From the NCBI GenBank assembly GCA_020055645.1, contig CM034547.1, forward strand, positions 20,437,013-20,501,012: a DNA stretch of 64,000 nt, given 5' to 3'. The stretch is from Tomocerus qinae. Lineage: Eukaryota > Arthropoda > Collembola > Entomobryomorpha > Tomoceridae. How positions within the stretch are numbered: position 1 is the first letter of the stretch; each line of letters starts with the position of its first letter. Below the pieces are notes generated by a model. The model was not told the DNA's origin. It did not search any database and saw only the letters and a program-made list of their open reading frames with translations. The position numbers were made by a program, and so were the translations under genes. Positions 60,901 through 64,000 of this stretch are shown here, piece by piece.

Positions 60901-63900
60901 CCGATTTTGATGAATAGGGAATTGGAAGAGCAGTATACATTTCTAAGAGGACCTCAACCGTGAAGAAATGGCAGTGAATGATCTCTTATTTTATCTTAGC
61001 ATTTCACTTTCATTCAACTTTGCAGTTCCCAGCAAGTATCCAACAAAGGGATATTATGGTTTCTTGGATCACCATTAAATTATGCTAATAATTTGCATTT
61101 ATATGATAACATTGTGCCATGAATGTACTTTTGTGTTCAAGTGAACAACTACTGCACTAGAAACCATAATTGGCTTTAAAACAGTCCTTCAAACAGTCCT
61201 TATTAACTTAAAATAATAATGATGCTGATAAAAGTATGAATAGTTGATAAAAATAGGTCTTGCAACACAGAGAATACATATAGAGACGACACAAAGACAC
61301 TGTCTTAATTTTGATCTTTATATTACTGTTAAGCAAGTTACATTTTCTTTGAACTATGTCATCATGTCATTTAGTGCATTGTATTAACTCCACTAAACAT
61401 TCTCATCTTTTTAAGTGTATAGTGTTAGTTGAGTATAGTTAAGTAACTCCAGAACCAAAAAGTCAAGGAAAACAATAGAGAAGGTATGTCTCGTCTTTAA
61501 TTGTACTGTCTACTATAATACAGCATTACATAATAATTGCACACCTAGCTTTCATCCGTAGAGAGAATTAAGTTGGATAAAAAAATGACGCTATACAGTA
61601 GGGTGAACTTACTGAAAGGAATGAAATGCTGTTCTGAAGTTCTACATACTTCTATCTCTGCTCTTCACTTTTATTTGTATGCAGATGCTGATTGTACAGA
61701 AATTAAGCTCTTTCTATTGAATTACTCCAAATTCCAATTGAATAGAATAGTTTTATACATCCAAGAAAGGTATCAAACTGAAATGGATCTGAAGGGATTC
61801 TAAAGAATCAACATTCCTTAGCTCAACCACAAACAAGAGAGGTTTAGACTTGAGAGGATGTCTGTTTGGGAGTTGGTTGTACCTGGAGCTTTCTGTATTA
61901 TTTCCCCGTGTAATGTAAATGGGTATGCATAATTAATCAACTAACAATAAGTAATAGGCAAGTAGAAGCATTGTGTCATGTAGGCAGGTGAGCAGTTACA
62001 AAACCGAGCCAAACCGCAGAATTAGCGTGATCTGATCCACAGGATTATACATTTTAACATAAATACATTTGGCATTTGTTTCTTTATATACCTCATTCCA
62101 ATACTAGTATAAGAATACATAATTGTATTAAGTATATAAGATACCTTAAATTACAAAAGGGAAATGTGCCTATCTGATATAGAAATCTGGTTATCTGTAC
62201 TTTGTATATAGAATATACACAAATACATTAGACTACATTACGAATGATTACAAAGGTATCATGTCGAGTTGACGATGAGTTGGGTACCCTTTTGCTTCAA
62301 TTCCCCTCAAAGAACAGAAAATGCTTTAGAAAAAGTGAGCTTTTCGCATTGGTAGGATTTTTCTAACTCGTTTCCCTCGACGAGTGAATCTGTACTTCAC
62401 GACAGTCATAGGGATTCTCACGACCAATTTGCCCACGCATAACACCAGAAAAATGCAGCAGTAAAGTAAGCTACAGAATAAGCTAGCAATTTCCTTCCCT
62501 GCCTGGTATGCTTTATATTGCACCTGCTGACACTGAGTTATTCGACGAAAGTCATGTTTTTTTGCATTGGTTCTGCTGTACAGAAACCCTTTGAGCAGAA
62601 CATCCTCTGTCTTTCTTCACTATCAGTCTGTGCAAAATATTACAAAATTGGTTACTGCGGAATACCATTGATAATGTCTGTGCTTCACTTCACACTGTCA
62701 CCATGTTCCGTCTTTATATTCAACTCTATTTTATCAATGTAAACAAGTATGCACTAAAACGCAATAATTAGGTGGCATACTAGGTTTTTGATAGATACCT
62801 AGTTCTATGACCTTTGATCGTCGAACACTACCAGATCAGCCAGAAGCATTACCTCACACTGTTCACTCAATATCAATGGCTAATACATTACTTATCTCGT
62901 GTAAGTTCGCACAAGATTTTATCTTCATGGCAATTTCGCGTTGCGTTATAGACCTCCATAGGAAAAAAGTCCCTACATAATGTCACCTTCAAATAACCCT
63001 GTTAAAATTAGCCTGTTTGCGTTACTTATTTGTGAAATTGCAATTAAAATCAGTAATAAATCAAGGAGAAATATCTACACTCAATTATATCACATGAGTT
63101 AAAATGCAATGCTGGTTATACAACATCTATCCAAGAAAGTAAATATGAATATTATCTTTAGCACAATCTGTTATTGGTACAAATTAAACTCTTACATGAA
63201 CATTTTACATAACACGATGTACTTAAATACATAGTAAACAAACTAGGCACTTTTTACAATTCATACTATGCCAATAATATATCATGTAGACATCATGGAA
63301 CTAAGTAGTAACATTTGCTTGATTTGTATGCGGATAAAAATGAAAATAATAAGTTCATGATAATAAGCAGAGTTCTCAATAAGTAGCAATGATTTATCGT
63401 GATAGTCCTGGAAAAAATACATGGGCAATGAGAGAATGTGATAACATTTCGTTTCAAGTGCCGTGGCCATAACCCAAGACTAATAAAAATTAAAAGGGCA
63501 CATTGGTTATGTCATTAGAACGATGAGGTAATCTCTATAATAAATTGGCAAAACTAATTTCTGGCCATGGTTTTGCCATTTTTATCTGGCAAGGAGAAAA
63601 GTCCCTTGAGCATTCATCTTTAATAAATCTTACTTAATTTAACTCTAAATTAATATGATCAACAAAAGACATTCTGAGAACTGATTTCTTTGATAATTTG
63701 CATTTTTCTAAATTCCAGACCATGGCTGGTTGTTAACAAATAAATTCACTCGGATTAGCTACTAAATTTAACGACTTTTGTAGATTTTGGCCATGATTCC
63801 ACCTTACTCTCAAAGATCTGTCTCCAGTGCCCACATTAGTATCCTAATGCATAGGTATTTCTAGGATAGTTTCAATGATAAAGACTTGGGTGTGTTTAAA

Positions 63901-64000
63901 TGTTAAGATCTCTCCATTATCACGAGGCGAGCCGTCATCATGCATGATCTGATCACACTAACTAGCTGACATCATTGGTTTAATCACACTCATTATTCTT
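51903..64000 (-). other. 5' Fhos intron, at least 12.1 kb, continues past window end
   Basis: The exon at 51793-51902 begins in phase 0, and I could not find its upstream partner here. Open frames on both strands are short and AT-driven. A patch near 55277-55520 ends in a gatgatgatgatgg tail and may be a retroposon remnant. A 9-bp-arm hairpin (tggcaaaac) sits at 63546-63578. Confidence 0.65.

Noticed and set aside
62326-62742. Two opposite-strand frames with hydrophobic segments
   Set aside because: Short, no splice support and no family resemblance; likely random frames in intron DNA.
52000-64000. Search for the upstream Fhos GBD exon (PEPTRPP-like motif) on the minus strand
   Set aside because: No matching sequence found; the exon probably lies outside the window.

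Overview
This window is animal nuclear DNA, most likely from an insect or another arthropod. It is AT-rich. It holds split genes with short GT-AG exons and introns from under 100 bases to more than 17 kb. There are no operons and no bacterial signals. The closest family matches from memory are the Drosophila proteins MESK2 (NDRG family) and Fhos (FHOD formin). Exon structures were built by hand: splice sites were read and codon phase checked across every junction, so most boundaries rest on agreement between splice consensus, phase and family alignment.

Region 1, about 1-12,200, plus strand: an NDRG/MESK2-type gene. Eight coding exons between 1240 and 10151 join without phase conflict into 447 residues. 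A long first coding intron (1278-6129) may hold other promoters. The 3' part of the gene (7704-9810) contains a candidate 36-nt cassette exon and a candidate alternative terminal exon, both fitting the phase exactly, so at least two C-termini are likely.

Region 2, about 12,200-64,000, minus strand: an FHOD-type formin (Fhos). It runs convergently towards the NDRG gene. Eighteen coding exons between 51902 and 13708 join in phase into 1283 residues: the end of the GTPase-binding domain, the whole FH3/DID, a low-complexity linker with a 14-residue Asn run, a short FH1, the FH2, and a DAD tail. The true N-terminus and promoter lie beyond 64,000. The FH2 half is compact (introns mostly 74-151 bases), whereas the N-terminal half is spread over more than 40 kb of intron.

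Region 3, the introns and intergenic DNA: mostly unique AT-rich sequence. I found two non-autonomous DNA-transposon-like elements: one of 223 bp with a 4-bp target duplication, and one of about 203 bp with 51-bp imperfect terminal repeats and an internal palindrome. There are also a perfect 14-bp hairpin, a GC-raised island with a 133-codon open frame, and two weak repeat-like patches. I recognised no tRNA, rRNA, CRISPR array, retroviral element or nested gene.

The two genes are not known to act together. NDRG proteins are catalytically dead alpha/beta-hydrolase-fold proteins used in signalling and trafficking. FHOD formins are autoinhibited actin assembly factors of stress fibres and sarcomeres. 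I found no clear undescribed system. The most novel items are the NDRG alternative 3' exons, a changed phosphorylation pattern in the formin DAD, and the two small transposons.
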